The notes beneath the pieces are model-generated. The model made no database searches. It was given only the letters and a program-made list of their open reading frames with translations, and was not told the origin of the DNA. From Candidatus Saccharimonadota bacterium (GTDB lineage Bacteria > Patescibacteriota > Saccharimonadia > Saccharimonadales > Saccharimonadaceae), in assembly GCA_030537075.1 (NCBI GenBank), contig JAUNOS010000001.1:94079-158078 (forward strand): DNA of 64,000 nucleotides, given 5' to 3'. This document shows positions 42,839 to 50,586 of this stretch, piece by piece. The stretch's first letter is position 1, and each line of letters starts with the position of its first letter. The translations under genes and the position numbers were made by a program.

Positions 42839-43315
42839 TTAGAGAACCTGGATCTTCTTGGCCTTTTCCTGCTTTACCTTCTCGAAGGTGATGGTCAGGA
42901 CACCGTCCTTGAGCTCTGCCTTAACACCCTCTTCATTGACGGCGACTGGCAGCGCCAGGGTGCGGCTGAACTCGCCCCAGTAGCATTCCTGAATGTGCCA
43001 GTTGCTGACTTCCATGTCATCGCCGCTCGACAGGGTGCCAGAGATGGTCAGGATACCGTCAGAGATGCTGACATCCAGGTCATTACGGTCGACACCAGCG
43101 GTGCGTGCCTTGATGATAAGCTCAGTCTCGGTCTCGAAAACGTCAACTGCCAACTGACCCATCAGGTCGTCTGCCTCGTCTTCCCAGTTATCCTCAGCAG
43201 CTGGTGCCATCGGCATCGCCTGTGGCTGCGCGGTCTCCTCGGCTGCTAAGTCATCATTCAAGAAGGCGGCCGTCAGCTCGTCTTCTATCAACAGATCATC
43301 GTTTTTTCGTGCCAT
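42839..43315 (-). CDS. hsp20: Small heat shock protein, Hsp20 family
   Basis: The 158-residue protein has an alpha-crystallin domain at about residues 62-150: LAVDVFETETELIIKARTAG, DLDVSISDGILTISG, and EFSRTLALPVAVNEEGVKAEL ending LTITFEK. The first 55 residues are acidic and variable, as in the family. It holds unfolding proteins in soluble oligomers. A GGAGG site 5 bases before 43315 decides this start over an in-frame ATG at 43348. The C-terminal IxI-type anchor is replaced by KKIQVL. Confidence 0.93.
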   Translation of the reverse strand: MARKNDDLLIEDELTAAFLNDDLAAEETAQPQAMPMAPAAEDNWEDEADDLMGQLAVDVFETETELIIKARTAGVDRNDLDVSISDGILTISGTLSSGDDMEVSNWHIQECYWGEFSRTLALPVAVNEEGVKAELKDGVLTITFEKVKQEKAKKIQVL

Positions 43316-43417
43316 ATTTTCCTCCACTTTATTTGGCTCATTTGACAATGTTATCTATAAGTATAACTAGTATATGCGGTATAATCAAGAGGAAGCGGTA
43401 AAAACGTAAAAATTACA

Positions 43418-44077
43418 ATGCTTGACACCCTGCTTTCGCTCATTGCTCCCCACCACTGTTATCACTGCCAGAAAACCGGTGAAATTATCTGTCGTGATTG
43501 TAAAAAATACATCATGCGTCAGCGCTTTATGGGCTGTGTGCGCTGTGGTCCCCGTTGTCGTCGGGCGCAGCATCAGGGCTTGCCCTACTCATCCATTCAC
43601 TGCCTGTTGCGGCGCCGCGGTGCGGTAAAGGTGCTTATCGATGCCTATAAATTTCAGCGGGCCCGCGCGGTCGGTGAGGTACTGGCTGATCTGTTTCATG
43701 AGCTTGCCCCAGCGCTTCCTGGGGATGCCGTTATCGTCCCCATCCCGACCGCCCCGCGTAATGTCAAGCGACGCGGCTATGATCATATGAAGCGGGTGGC
43801 GCGGCGATTTGCGAGGCAGCGCCACCTGCCCTACTCGCCCCTGTTGGTGCGGCGCAGTAATGTCACGCAGCATTTCGCGAAAACGGCCGAAGAACGCCGA
43901 GCCCAGGCGGGGAGTTTCTTCACCGTCGGGGGTGAGATTAACCCAGAAGCGACCTACGTGCTACTTGACGATATTTACACCACCGGTTCGACGGTGGAGG
44001 CGGCGGCGCGCACGCTCCGAGAGGCGGGTGCCGAGACGATATGGGTTATCGTGCTGGCGCGGCAAGGGACGGTCTAA
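43418..44077 (+). CDS. comF: ComF family phosphoribosyltransferase-like protein
   Basis: The 219-residue protein has an N-terminal zinc ribbon (CYHCQKTGEIICRDC at about 14-28, then CVRCGPRC) and a phosphoribosyltransferase-like domain with the PRPP loop YVLLDDIYTTGSTVEAA (about 181-197). Also typical are YKFQRARAVGEVLADL and VPIPTAPRNVKRRGYDH. ComF is needed for DNA uptake in competent bacteria. With the pilin-like genes nearby this may support DNA uptake as a nucleotide source. It overlaps the convergent rlmH by 4 bases. Confidence 0.9.
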   Translation: MLDTLLSLIAPHHCYHCQKTGEIICRDCKKYIMRQRFMGCVRCGPRCRRAQHQGLPYSSIHCLLRRRGAVKVLIDAYKFQRARAVGEVLADLFHELAPALPGDAVIVPIPTAPRNVKRRGYDHMKRVARRFARQRHLPYSPLLVRRSNVTQHFAKTAEERRAQAGSFFTVGGEINPEATYVLLDDIYTTGSTVEAAARTLREAGAETIWVIVLARQGTV

Positions 44078-44526
44078 TCGTGATGATACCCACTGCCCCG
44101 CTCGATTTCCTGGGCGCGGTAGAGTTGCTCGGCCAGGATGAGGCGTACTAGCTGGTGCGGAAAAACTAGGCGGGAGAGTGACCAGGTGAGGTCGGCGCGC
44201 TGGCGCAGGGCCTCGGTGACGCCGTAGGCACCACCGATGATGATGACGAGGCGCTGCTGGGTGTGGCTGGTGATGAGGCCCGACAATTCAGGCGACGACA
44301 GATTTTTACCCCGTTCATCCAGCAGTAGCACGAAATCCATGTCCTTCAGGCGGGAGAATAGCCGCTCAGACTCTTCCTGGCGCGCTCTGTCGCCTTCAAA
44401 ACTCGAATGTGGGAGAATGACCATCTCCGCCGCGAACGGCCCCCTCAGGCGCTCTAAAAAGCGCCGAATGCCTGGCTCGACCCATGGTTCATGCTTTTTG
44501 CCGATAGTAAGGATGGTGATTTTCAT
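44074..44526 (-). CDS. rlmH: 23S rRNA (pseudouridine1915-N3)-methyltransferase
   Basis: The 150-residue SPOUT methyltransferase methylates pseudouridine 1915 in helix 69. Motifs are LLLDERGKNLSSPELSGLI, IIIGGAYGVTEAL (SAM-binding knot) and LILAEQLYRAQEI ending SGYHHD, matching the conserved C-terminal PYHK/YHH-like end. The length is normal. The start overlaps the stop of the upstream GDSL lipoprotein gene by 4 bases. Confidence 0.94.
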   Translation of the reverse strand: MKITILTIGKKHEPWVEPGIRRFLERLRGPFAAEMVILPHSSFEGDRARQEESERLFSRLKDMDFVLLLDERGKNLSSPELSGLITSHTQQRLVIIIGGAYGVTEALRQRADLTWSLSRLVFPHQLVRLILAEQLYRAQEIERGSGYHHD

Positions 44527-45455
44527 CTTTTTCCCCCCTTGAAAACAAGTGAGCCACCGAGGGATGGATGGTTATGTGGTGCGGTCTGGGTGATGAGCCG
44601 TTTTGCAATTTCTCTAGCCTGCGCCTCATAGCTCGTGGGATGGCCGACATTGCTGCCGCCGAGCTGGACACCGGTCCCGAGGGTAGCGCAGACGTCGGAC
44701 CATTGCTCTGCAGGTACGATGACGATGCGCTCCCCGCCCACTTCAGCGGCGGTTTCGTGCATTACGGTGTTTACCTCATCTACCAGCGCCTCTATAAAAA
44801 GCGCGGTATACTTACCGACACCGACCGGGCAATAGGGCCGGATGGGTGTGGAATATTCAGTGAGGTAAAGTATGCCGCGAGGGTGCATACGGTCGAGGAT
44901 GTCGCGGTATAGTTGGACCAGTTTGGCGCGATACCCCTCGTCGTGCAGCTGCCGAAAAGTGTCGACGACTATGGCAGCGTCCGGCGTGCATTCGTCAGTT
45001 TTACAAGCAGCAAACACCTCTTTCAGGTCAAGGAAATTGACACCCAGCGACAGGATAACCGCGTCGGTATCCTCGGTGATAGCGTCAATTTGCGGCGGCT
45101 GGTGGTGCTGCTCGCGGTACATATCGTCGACGCCTGCGCCGCGGCAGCCCACTTCGGCGATGTTAGTGACGCCGTACGTGCGCAGCACATCTGCCAGCGA
45201 GCCGTTGAGGCTGCGCTGACACCCCTGTTCGGTGCCGGGTTCATGCTGACCCACTCCTGAGCCAGCGGAGATTGAATCCCCCATGGTCACGACATCAAAG
45301 TCGGCCGCGCGGTCGGGAGACAAAAACGGCTCTTGGCTGCTCGGGATACCGCAACTGACCAGCGCTAACGCGCAGGCGGCAAGTTGCCTGAGGCGTCGCT
45401 GCCATTTCGGCCCCTGTTCGACTGGCGTGGTGGTATCCGGTCTTTCCATAGCCAT
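44523..45455 (-). CDS. GDSL/SGNH hydrolase, probable lipoprotein
   Basis: From ATG 45455 the product has 310 residues: a polar start, a hydrophobic stretch and a lipobox-like LVSC (Cys at about 35), then an SGNH fold. Block I is TMGDSISAGSG with the nucleophilic Ser, block III is ILSLGVNFLD with Gly/Asn, and the catalytic His is in NVGHPTSYEAQ near the end. Such enzymes remove acyl groups from lipids or glycans outside the cell. The frame stays open to 45650 but that part overlaps rhuM, so starts at 45488, 45455 or 45449 are the candidates; no clear ribosome site decides among them. The substrate could be host wall glycan (inference). Confidence 0.8.
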   Translation of the reverse strand: MAMERPDTTTPVEQGPKWQRRLRQLAACALALVSCGIPSSQEPFLSPDRAADFDVVTMGDSISAGSGVGQHEPGTEQGCQRSLNGSLADVLRTYGVTNIAEVGCRGAGVDDMYREQHHQPPQIDAITEDTDAVILSLGVNFLDLKEVFAACKTDECTPDAAIVVDTFRQLHDEGYRAKLVQLYRDILDRMHPRGILYLTEYSTPIRPYCPVGVGKYTALFIEALVDEVNTVMHETAAEVGGERIVIVPAEQWSDVCATLGTGVQLGGSNVGHPTSYEAQAREIAKRLITQTAPHNHPSLGGSLVFKGGKR

Positions 45456-45492
45456 ACCATACCGAAAAGGCAGTGAATGTGCAAGCATAAGC

Positions 45493-46536
45493 CTAGCGTT
45501 TGTTTTGGGCGTCTTGTTCGAGTCGATCAAAGTCGTTTTGATAGGCGCGGTCTTGTAGGGTGCGGAATTTCTTAAATTCGCCCAGTGCATGCTCATCGGC
45601 TTGTGATTTGGAAATGTTACCTGCTTTTTCGAGGATTTGCCTATCGTCAAGCTTCAGGAACGCATCCAGTCGCTTCGCCCAGTCTTCCATGGTCATCGGA
45701 ATCTGACGCCGCGCGCGAGATTCGGCAAGGTCCAGAAAAGCGCTGACAAGCCGCCCGAGATCGTCTAGTTCGCCCTGAGTAAGGTAATTTTTTCCGACTG
45801 TCACATCGCTGGGAAGAATTTTACCCTCTGGTCCGCGCGCCCAGGTGGTGAGACCCATGTGGGGTTTGGCGGCATCAGCGCGTGACGTGATAAGCTCGGC
45901 TGCCGTCTGACCGTGGACGGCATAGTGGAGTTTGTTTTGCACCGTGGCAAAGAAGCGCTTGGTGGTTGGTGTATCCTTGCTATAGTCCACGCTTGTGGCG
46001 TAGATATCGGTAATTTTTTGGTAAAAGAGACGCTCAGAGAGGCGAATTTCGCGAATTTCTTCTAGCAGGCGCTCGAAATAGTCTTCACCGAGGAAGGTGC
46101 CGTTTTCCATCCGCTGACGGTCGATAACGTACCCCTGGATAGCGAAATCCCGCAGAACTCGGGTGGCCCACTGGCGGAACTGCGTGGCGCGCACAGAATT
46201 GATGCGGTAGCCCACGGAGATGATTGCATCGAGGTTGTAGTGGTCAATATTACGGTTCACTTGCCGTCCGCCCTCGATGCGAACTATCCGGAATTTCCGG
46301 AGAGTTGCTGTTTGCGTTAGCTCATCAGAAGCATAGATATTGCCCAAATGTTCACTAATAGTACGCACATCGACACCGAACAGCTCGGCCATCAGTTTTT
46401 GTGTTAGCCAGATGGTGCCGTCTTCGTAACGTACCTCGATATCAGAGCCATCCTTCCCAGCGGTAAAGACCAAAAAATCCGTCGTCGAATGACGGATGTG
46501 CTGATTGGGTGAGTGTGAATTGCCTTGATGTCCCAT
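45493..46536 (-). CDS. RhuM family protein
   Basis: The 347-residue protein matches the RhuM / virulence-protein family: TIWLTQKLMAELFGVDVRTISEHLGNI (in parts about 41-67) is a helix-turn-helix, followed by GGRQVNRNIDHYNLDAIISVGYRI and RATQFRQWATRVL, the hallmark motif. The C-terminal half has FFATVQNKLHYAVHG and TVGKNYLTQGELDDL. These proteins are widespread, often in mobile or defence-rich regions, and their role is unclear. It lies between tRNA-Ser and a lipoprotein gene, a common insertion setting, but no integrase is visible. Confidence 0.9.
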   Translation of the reverse strand: MGHQGNSHSPNQHIRHSTTDFLVFTAGKDGSDIEVRYEDGTIWLTQKLMAELFGVDVRTISEHLGNIYASDELTQTATLRKFRIVRIEGGRQVNRNIDHYNLDAIISVGYRINSVRATQFRQWATRVLRDFAIQGYVIDRQRMENGTFLGEDYFERLLEEIREIRLSERLFYQKITDIYATSVDYSKDTPTTKRFFATVQNKLHYAVHGQTAAELITSRADAAKPHMGLTTWARGPEGKILPSDVTVGKNYLTQGELDDLGRLVSAFLDLAESRARRQIPMTMEDWAKRLDAFLKLDDRQILEKAGNISKSQADEHALGEFKKFRTLQDRAYQNDFDRLEQDAQNKR

Positions 46537-46594
46537 ATAGCCCCAGGAATGATTATCCCAGATAACACGAATGATTCGGGGGTTGGAATTACCG

Positions 46595-46684
46595 TGGCGG
46601 AGAGAGAGGGATTCGAACCCTCGAAGACCGTGAGGCCTTACCGCTTTTCGAGAGCGGCCAGTTCAACCACTCCTGCACCTCTCC
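46595..46684 (-). tRNA. tRNA-Ser(CGA)
   Basis: 90 bases including CCA, class II with a long variable arm. Acceptor GGAGAGG/TCTCTCC, anticodon arm CCGCT-CTCGAAA-AGCGG with anticodon CGA, T arm GAGGGTTCGAATCCCTC. Confidence 0.92.
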
Positions 46685-46740
46685 TCGCCGCTGCTTATTA
46701 TAGCAAAAAACGCCGCTTGATGCGACGCTTTGATAATCTA

Positions 46741-46817
46741 TGGTACACCCGGCACGATTCGAACGTACGACCTTTGGCTCCGCAAGCCAACGCTCTATCC
46801 AGCTGAGCTACGGGTGC
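46741..46817 (-). tRNA. tRNA-Arg(GCG)
   Basis: 77 bases including CCA. Acceptor GCACCCG/CGGGTGT, anticodon arm TTGGC-TTGCGGA-GCCAA with anticodon GCG. The D arm GCTCAGCTGGATAGAGC resembles bacterial tRNA-Arg(ACG). Most bacteria read CGN with ACG converted to ICG; here the gene already encodes G34. Confidence 0.88.
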
Positions 46818-46926
46818 ATACAGCCGTTCGGACAAGTCCGATTGGCTATAACAAAACTATAAGGTGCTTTCGCGCCCATACGGCGTGAACTGTTTTATGA
46901 TAGCACATCGTGCCGGCCCCGACAAG

Positions 46927-47469
46927 CTAAAGCTTGATAGCGCGGATGAATTTTTCGAGAGCGTCAGGCTTGACTTCTTGCATCGGTAGTCGCGAGCCCA
47001 GCATGTCGACGATCGCCTCGCCTTCCGCCTCTGAAAAATAGATGGTCAGAGCTGGAGAAAAGCGCTTGACCGGGAGGAGGACGGCGGCGTGCTGCTGACC
47101 ATCACGCATCAGGCCAAAGGCGCGAAATTCACTAAAATCATGCAGCTTGTCGGCGACATAGACGCCCTTTGGGCTGATAGCGTAATTCACTAAACTTGCG
47201 GGCTTGGTGGCCAGAAGCGCCAGTGCTACTGCCATGATGGGTAGCAGGATGGTGAAAGTCCAGCTTTTAAAAACAAAGAGAGACAGTGCCATGAGCCCCA
47301 GTACGACCACGACGAAGATGATATACCAAGCGGCCGGTCGATGAGTCGTCGGCCCTTCGGTCGCTTGCCAAGCGATGGGCTGCGTTAAGTCAGTCGCTGC
47401 TGATGTGGACTGCTCAGAGGTTGGTGCAATGCTTGTGTCTGGCTCGGGGGTCTGTGACGCTGTATCCAT
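46927..47469 (-). CDS. Hypothetical two-pass membrane protein
   Basis: The 180-residue protein has a disordered Thr/Ser/Pro-rich start (1-45), a two-helix membrane hairpin (about 47-88: AAWYIIFVVVVLGLMALSLFV, TILLPIMAVALALLA) and a cytoplasmic domain with YAISPKGVYVADKLHDFSEF and PALTIYFSEAEGEAIV, resembling PH-like DUF domains of small bacterial membrane proteins. No enzymatic motif is visible. It lies between tRNAs and a pilin-like gene. Confidence 0.65.
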   Translation of the reverse strand: MDTASQTPEPDTSIAPTSEQSTSAATDLTQPIAWQATEGPTTHRPAAWYIIFVVVVLGLMALSLFVFKSWTFTILLPIMAVALALLATKPASLVNYAISPKGVYVADKLHDFSEFRAFGLMRDGQQHAAVLLPVKRFSPALTIYFSEAEGEAIVDMLGSRLPMQEVKPDALEKFIRAIKL

Positions 47470-47510
47470 ATCACCAGTATACCATGAGCGGCATGTGTAA
47501 GAAATGATCG

Positions 47511-47918
47511 CTAGACATTTGTGCCAGTGCCACCATCCAGCGCAATGTTCAGCACAAAGCGGATGATAGCATAAGCAAAGAGGGCGACGAGCAGCCCGAT
47601 GATGGCATACAGAATGGTGTTTTTAGCAGCTGTCACAGCGTCTTTATTGCCACTCGAGGTCACATAGCGGAAGCCGCCGAAGATGAGCATGATAACACTC
47701 AGGATGCCGATGGCGTAGAGCATGGTGTTAATGATGGTCTTGATGATGGAATTGTCACCATTTGCGAAATTCGTCGGGACGCCATCACCCCTGGCAGCGC
47801 CAACACCGCCCTGGGCACCGCCCTCACCCAGCGCCAGCACTGGGGTGCTTTGTACCGTGCTTAGTCCTAGCGTGGTAGCGATAACGAGACTAGTGATAAT
47901 GCCAAAAAACTTCTTCAT
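47511..47918 (-). CDS. VirB2-like small pilin-type protein 7 (separate from the array)
   Basis: The 135-residue protein has a signal peptide (about 1-29), a Gly-rich linker (GEGGAQGGVGAARGDG) and two membrane helices around VTSSGNKDAVTAAKNTILYAIIG. It is the same family as the array at 40.4-42.8 kb but is encoded singly on the opposite strand 5 kb away. ATG 47918 (MKKFFGIITS) begins the signal peptide; the frame extends 12 residues further upstream without resemblance. Confidence 0.8.
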   Translation of the reverse strand: MKKFFGIITSLVIATTLGLSTVQSTPVLALGEGGAQGGVGAARGDGVPTNFANGDNSIIKTIINTMLYAIGILSVIMLIFGGFRYVTSSGNKDAVTAAKNTILYAIIGLLVALFAYAIIRFVLNIALDGGTGTNV

Positions 47919-48025
47919 AAGTATAATTATGGTCTGTCGGCGGTAAAATGTCAATGGTTCGGGCGCGAACGACTAGCACTGAGGCCACTTTTATGCTATA
48001 CTACGGCAGTCTGTACGGTACACTT

Positions 48026-48118
48026 GGAGGATTACCCAAGTGGCTGAAGGGGACGGTTTGCTAAATCGTTAGTCCGGGGAGACCTGGAGCGGGAGTTCGA
48101 ATCTCCCATCCTCCGCCA
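48026..48118 (+). tRNA. tRNA-Ser(GCU)
   Basis: 93 bases including CCA, class II. Acceptor GGAGGAT/ATCCTCC, loop TTGCTAA with anticodon GCU, long variable arm, T arm GGGAGTTCGAATCTCCC. Confidence 0.92.
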
Positions 48119-48137
48119 AGCATCGTACGGGCAATCC

Positions 48138-48225
48138 GGAAGGGTGACCGAGTGGTTGAAGGTACCGGTCTTGAAAACCGGCGTGCGGCAACGTACCGAG
48201 GGTTCGAATCCCTCCCCTTCCGCCA
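48138..48225 (+). tRNA. tRNA-Ser(UGA)
   Basis: 88 bases including CCA, class II. Acceptor GGAAGGG/CCCTTCC, anticodon arm CCGGT-CTTGAAA-ACCGG with anticodon UGA. It follows tRNA-Ser(GCU) after 19 bases, so they share a transcript. Confidence 0.93.
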
Positions 48226-48239
48226 GAGACACGCTCAAA

Positions 48240-48272
48240 AGACCCCCTCGTGATAGGCGAGGGGGTTTGCTT
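48240..48272 (+). terminator. Terminator after the tRNA-Ser pair
   Basis: A stem ACCCCCTCG / CGAGGGGGT with a 7-base loop is followed by TTGCTTATG, a weak T-run. It also lies just past the stop of the convergent DUF218 gene. Confidence 0.65.
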
Positions 48273-48942
48273 ATGATGTTGCTTTTGTGCGAGGTAAACA
48301 CTTTCGAAGGGCTCCTACGCAGCTGCCGAGGAGCGACTCACGCCCCTCCAGTTGCTCTATGGCCTGTTCTTCTGAAAGACGGCGACGCTTGAGCCAGAGA
48401 TCAAGAGTGAGCGCACCGTAGGCGGCGGTGAGCGCACCTTGTACGACTCGCTCCCGAGGTGGGATGGGATATAGAGGAGATTCTGGTGTTGTATGCAGAC
48501 CGAGGATGTCCGCCATCCAGCGTGCCCGCGCCATATGGGTTGGGTCTGTCAGGAGCGGAAGGGGTCGTTCTGGCGAATAATCTTCAGGACGTAGCAGACC
48601 TTGCTTGATGGAGTTCGTGAAGTTCTCAATGGTGCTAATCGATGTAGCTTCGCACAATATCACCTCTCGCGGAACGCCCTTTCCTGCTATAATATCGATC
48701 ATTTGCGGCGCAATAGGCTCGACGCCCTCAGAGGCAACTCCTTCAGCCAGCACGGCATAGCCGCCGCTTACGAGAAGTACCGCCTCGCGACCTAGTTGTT
48801 TGCAAAGCGCAGGGTATATAGCAGCTGCGTGTTCGGCGCGACGTATACTCGGCTCGGCAAGGGTGCCGTCAGAATGGGTGGCGCCGCCAAGCACCATCAT
48901 ATCGGGTCGCAGTGTTGGCTGATGGTTGTCTGGTAAAATCAT
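48271..48942 (-). CDS. YdcF/SanA-like DUF218 domain protein
   Basis: The 223-residue protein has MMVLGGATHSDGTL (about 15-28), EPSIRRAEHAAAIY, VLLVSGGYAVLAEG and VILCEATSISTIENF, the recurring motifs of the DUF218 fold. The C-terminal third is helical and charged. Family members (ElyC, SanA, YdcF) are linked to envelope maintenance, but this one lacks a membrane anchor. A TATATT -10 (48950-48955) sits 7 bases before the ATG, so it is probably leaderless. Confidence 0.8.
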   Translation of the reverse strand: MILPDNHQPTLRPDMMVLGGATHSDGTLAEPSIRRAEHAAAIYPALCKQLGREAVLLVSGGYAVLAEGVASEGVEPIAPQMIDIIAGKGVPREVILCEATSISTIENFTNSIKQGLLRPEDYSPERPLPLLTDPTHMARARWMADILGLHTTPESPLYPIPPRERVVQGALTAAYGALTLDLWLKRRRLSEEQAIEQLEGRESLLGSCVGALRKCLPRTKATS

Positions 48943-48963
48943 GAAACATAATATAGCACATAA

Positions 48964-48992
48964 TTGACAAATAAAAAAGCATAGGCTTATGA
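48964..48992 (+). promoter_or_regulatory. Promoter, TTGACA with 17-base spacer, for gene at 49132
   Basis: TTGACA (48964-48969) and TTATGA (48987-48992). The region closely matches the promoter at 50155-50183 (AAAAAGCATA in the spacer of both), suggesting co-regulation of the two small transcription units. The leader to the ATG at 49132 is about 130 bases. Confidence 0.6.
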
Positions 48993-49131
48993 GACAGTGT
49001 CGCTGTCCAACGATGACCAGGGTTCGCGCTTATGATTGCGGCCGCCCGTGTATCGGTATATACTGGGAAAAATAGTAATGCGGATCTGATGAGGTCAAGG
49101 AGTGGCGGATCCTGCAAGGAGTTTTGGTTTT

Positions 49132-49707
49132 ATGGAGAATAAGCATATCATAGATGTCGATACGCTCCCAGAGGGAATTGATGATGACATGAGGTACCCA
49201 GTCTGGCTTTTCCATCGTAGCTCTCATCCCGATTGTCGTGATACAAACAGCGCGGACCCCCCTCGGGGAGATAGTGACGAGACAGACGAGAACTACATAG
49301 CCGCCATCGGTATAGTCAGCAGGTTGCGGCGTAAGCTGCTGGGGGCTGCAACCTATCTAACGCACGAAGGGGCTGCCTATGTCCTGTCGTCTGATGAAGG
49401 GTCACCATGTAGTCCGGAAGAAGTGGTGGAACGTCGCAATAGTGGTGAGATCCTCGGCGTGTCAGATCATGGCCAGTGGTTGTATCCCGACTTTCAGTTT
49501 AAGGATGGTAAACCTTCGCCTTTCATGCAGGAGGCGCATCAGCACTTTTGTGAAATTATGAACAACACTAAGCCGGACAGGTGGCACACCCTTGACTTTT
49601 TCCTTGGTCACTATCGTCGGCTCGGCGGTCAGACAATTGCTTCCTGTCTTTGGAATGAAGCCAGGGATGATGACATTCGCTTTATTATCGAAAACACCCG
49701 TATTTAG
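49132..49707 (+). CDS. Hypothetical soluble protein
   Basis: The 191-residue acidic protein without membrane segments starts MENKHIIDVDTLPEGIDDDM, with an AAGGAG site about 10 bases upstream that favours 49132 over the frame start at 49102. Regions with character are YVLSSDEGSPCSPEEVVERR and DRWHTLDFFLGHYRRLG. I recognise no family. It may form a unit with the 100-residue gene 42 bases downstream. Confidence 0.55.
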   Translation: MENKHIIDVDTLPEGIDDDMRYPVWLFHRSSHPDCRDTNSADPPRGDSDETDENYIAAIGIVSRLRRKLLGAATYLTHEGAAYVLSSDEGSPCSPEEVVERRNSGEILGVSDHGQWLYPDFQFKDGKPSPFMQEAHQHFCEIMNNTKPDRWHTLDFFLGHYRRLGGQTIASCLWNEARDDDIRFIIENTRI

Positions 49708-49749
49708 GGCACGGGATAGGTAAATTACAGTCATAAGAAAGGAAAAGAT

Positions 49750-50052
49750 ATGGAAAAGTATTACCATGACGAAGACGGCGGCGAGTATGGGTATCCCATT
49801 GAGCCAGACAGCGAAGAAAGGGTGAATCGGGAGCTGTATAGCGCTGCAGAGAGGCTCCTGGAGCTTACTGGCGGCAGTGTTAAGGACGCACAGTCGGCGC
49901 TGCGGATGGTGGCTGGAGTGTCAAGCAGGCAGCCAGAGCCTTGGCCTGTTGGACTAACGACGCCAGACTATCTCGAGCAAGAATTTACGATTATACGATT
50001 ACCAACTCCTCGTCGCTCGCTCCTTACTGACGAGCCAAGCCCCAGCTCATAA
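49750..50052 (+). CDS. Small hypothetical protein
   Basis: The 100-residue protein starts MEKYYHDEDGGEYGYPIEP, with a helical middle (ELYSAAERLLELTGGSVKDAQSALRM, in parts) and a Pro/Ser-rich end. An AAAGGAAAAG site lies about 6 bases before the ATG. No recognised domain or membrane segment. It follows the 191-residue gene closely on the same strand. Confidence 0.5.
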   Translation: MEKYYHDEDGGEYGYPIEPDSEERVNRELYSAAERLLELTGGSVKDAQSALRMVAGVSSRQPEPWPVGLTTPDYLEQEFTIIRLPTPRRSLLTDEPSPSS

Positions 50053-50154
50053 CTCTTCAGGAGTCTCTTTTGGTGGCTCGTCAAGGGGTTTTATAGCGGG
50101 CATTGGTGCGGTGTCTTGGATGTAGCCCTGGAGGTAGCAAAGATTGACACATAC

Positions 50155-50183
50155 TTGACAAATTAAAAAGCATATGCTAATAT
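50155..50183 (+). promoter_or_regulatory. Consensus-like promoter TTGACA-17-TAATAT
   Basis: -35 TTGACA (50155-50160) and -10 TAATAT (50178-50183) with a 17-base spacer, the closest match to the sigma-70 consensus that I saw in the window. It drives the gene at 50233. Confidence 0.65.
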
Positions 50184-50232
50184 GGTGGTATGGCTGCAGC
50201 GAGGAAGGCTGCGGACAAAGATAAACACGCAT

Positions 50233-50586
50233 ATGAATTACATCTCACAACTAACCACCATTATCACCATGATCTTTGGTCTGACAACCACTGTCGGTGT
50301 CTTCTTGCATGATACAAATGTGGACAAGGCGTTTGTATCAGCCTGGAAGACGCTGCACTACGCGGTGCGGACCGAGGCGGATGATCACAAGCCTGGCTCG
50401 ACGCCGCACACCCACGCTGAGCACGGTGAGTTTTCGAAGGTACTCAAAGACGGCAAGGCACATCCCCGCTCCACACCACGCAGCAGTGATCGCAAGCACC
50501 TCCATCACAAGCTCGCCTCGCGCAGTGGCGACACTGATTTTGATGGGCACCGGTTGACGGTAGACCCCTTGACTATGACGCGCTGA
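50233..50586 (+). CDS. Small hypothetical protein, His-rich
   Basis: From ATG 50233 the protein has 117 residues: one hydrophobic segment (about 6-24, LTTIITMIFGLTTTVGVFL), then a polar tail rich in His, Asp and Ser (DDHKPGSTPHTHAEHGEFS, DRKHLHHKLASRSGD). It could be a small membrane protein with a metal-binding tail. The frame is open from 50182, but its GTG/ATG start there would lie on top of the -10. It overlaps the end of valS by 14 bases. Moderate doubt whether it is a real gene. Confidence 0.45.
   Translation: MNYISQLTTIITMIFGLTTTVGVFLHDTNVDKAFVSAWKTLHYAVRTEADDHKPGSTPHTHAEHGEFSKVLKDGKAHPRSTPRSSDRKHLHHKLASRSGDTDFDGHRLTVDPLTMTR

Noticed and set aside
42734-43249. Plus-strand 171-residue frame
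   Set aside because: Antisense to hsp20 and runs through the terminator.
45493-46536. Integrated mobile element at the tRNA-Ser gene carrying rhuM
   Set aside because: No integrase, no duplicated tRNA 3' end found as attachment site, and flanks look like normal genes.
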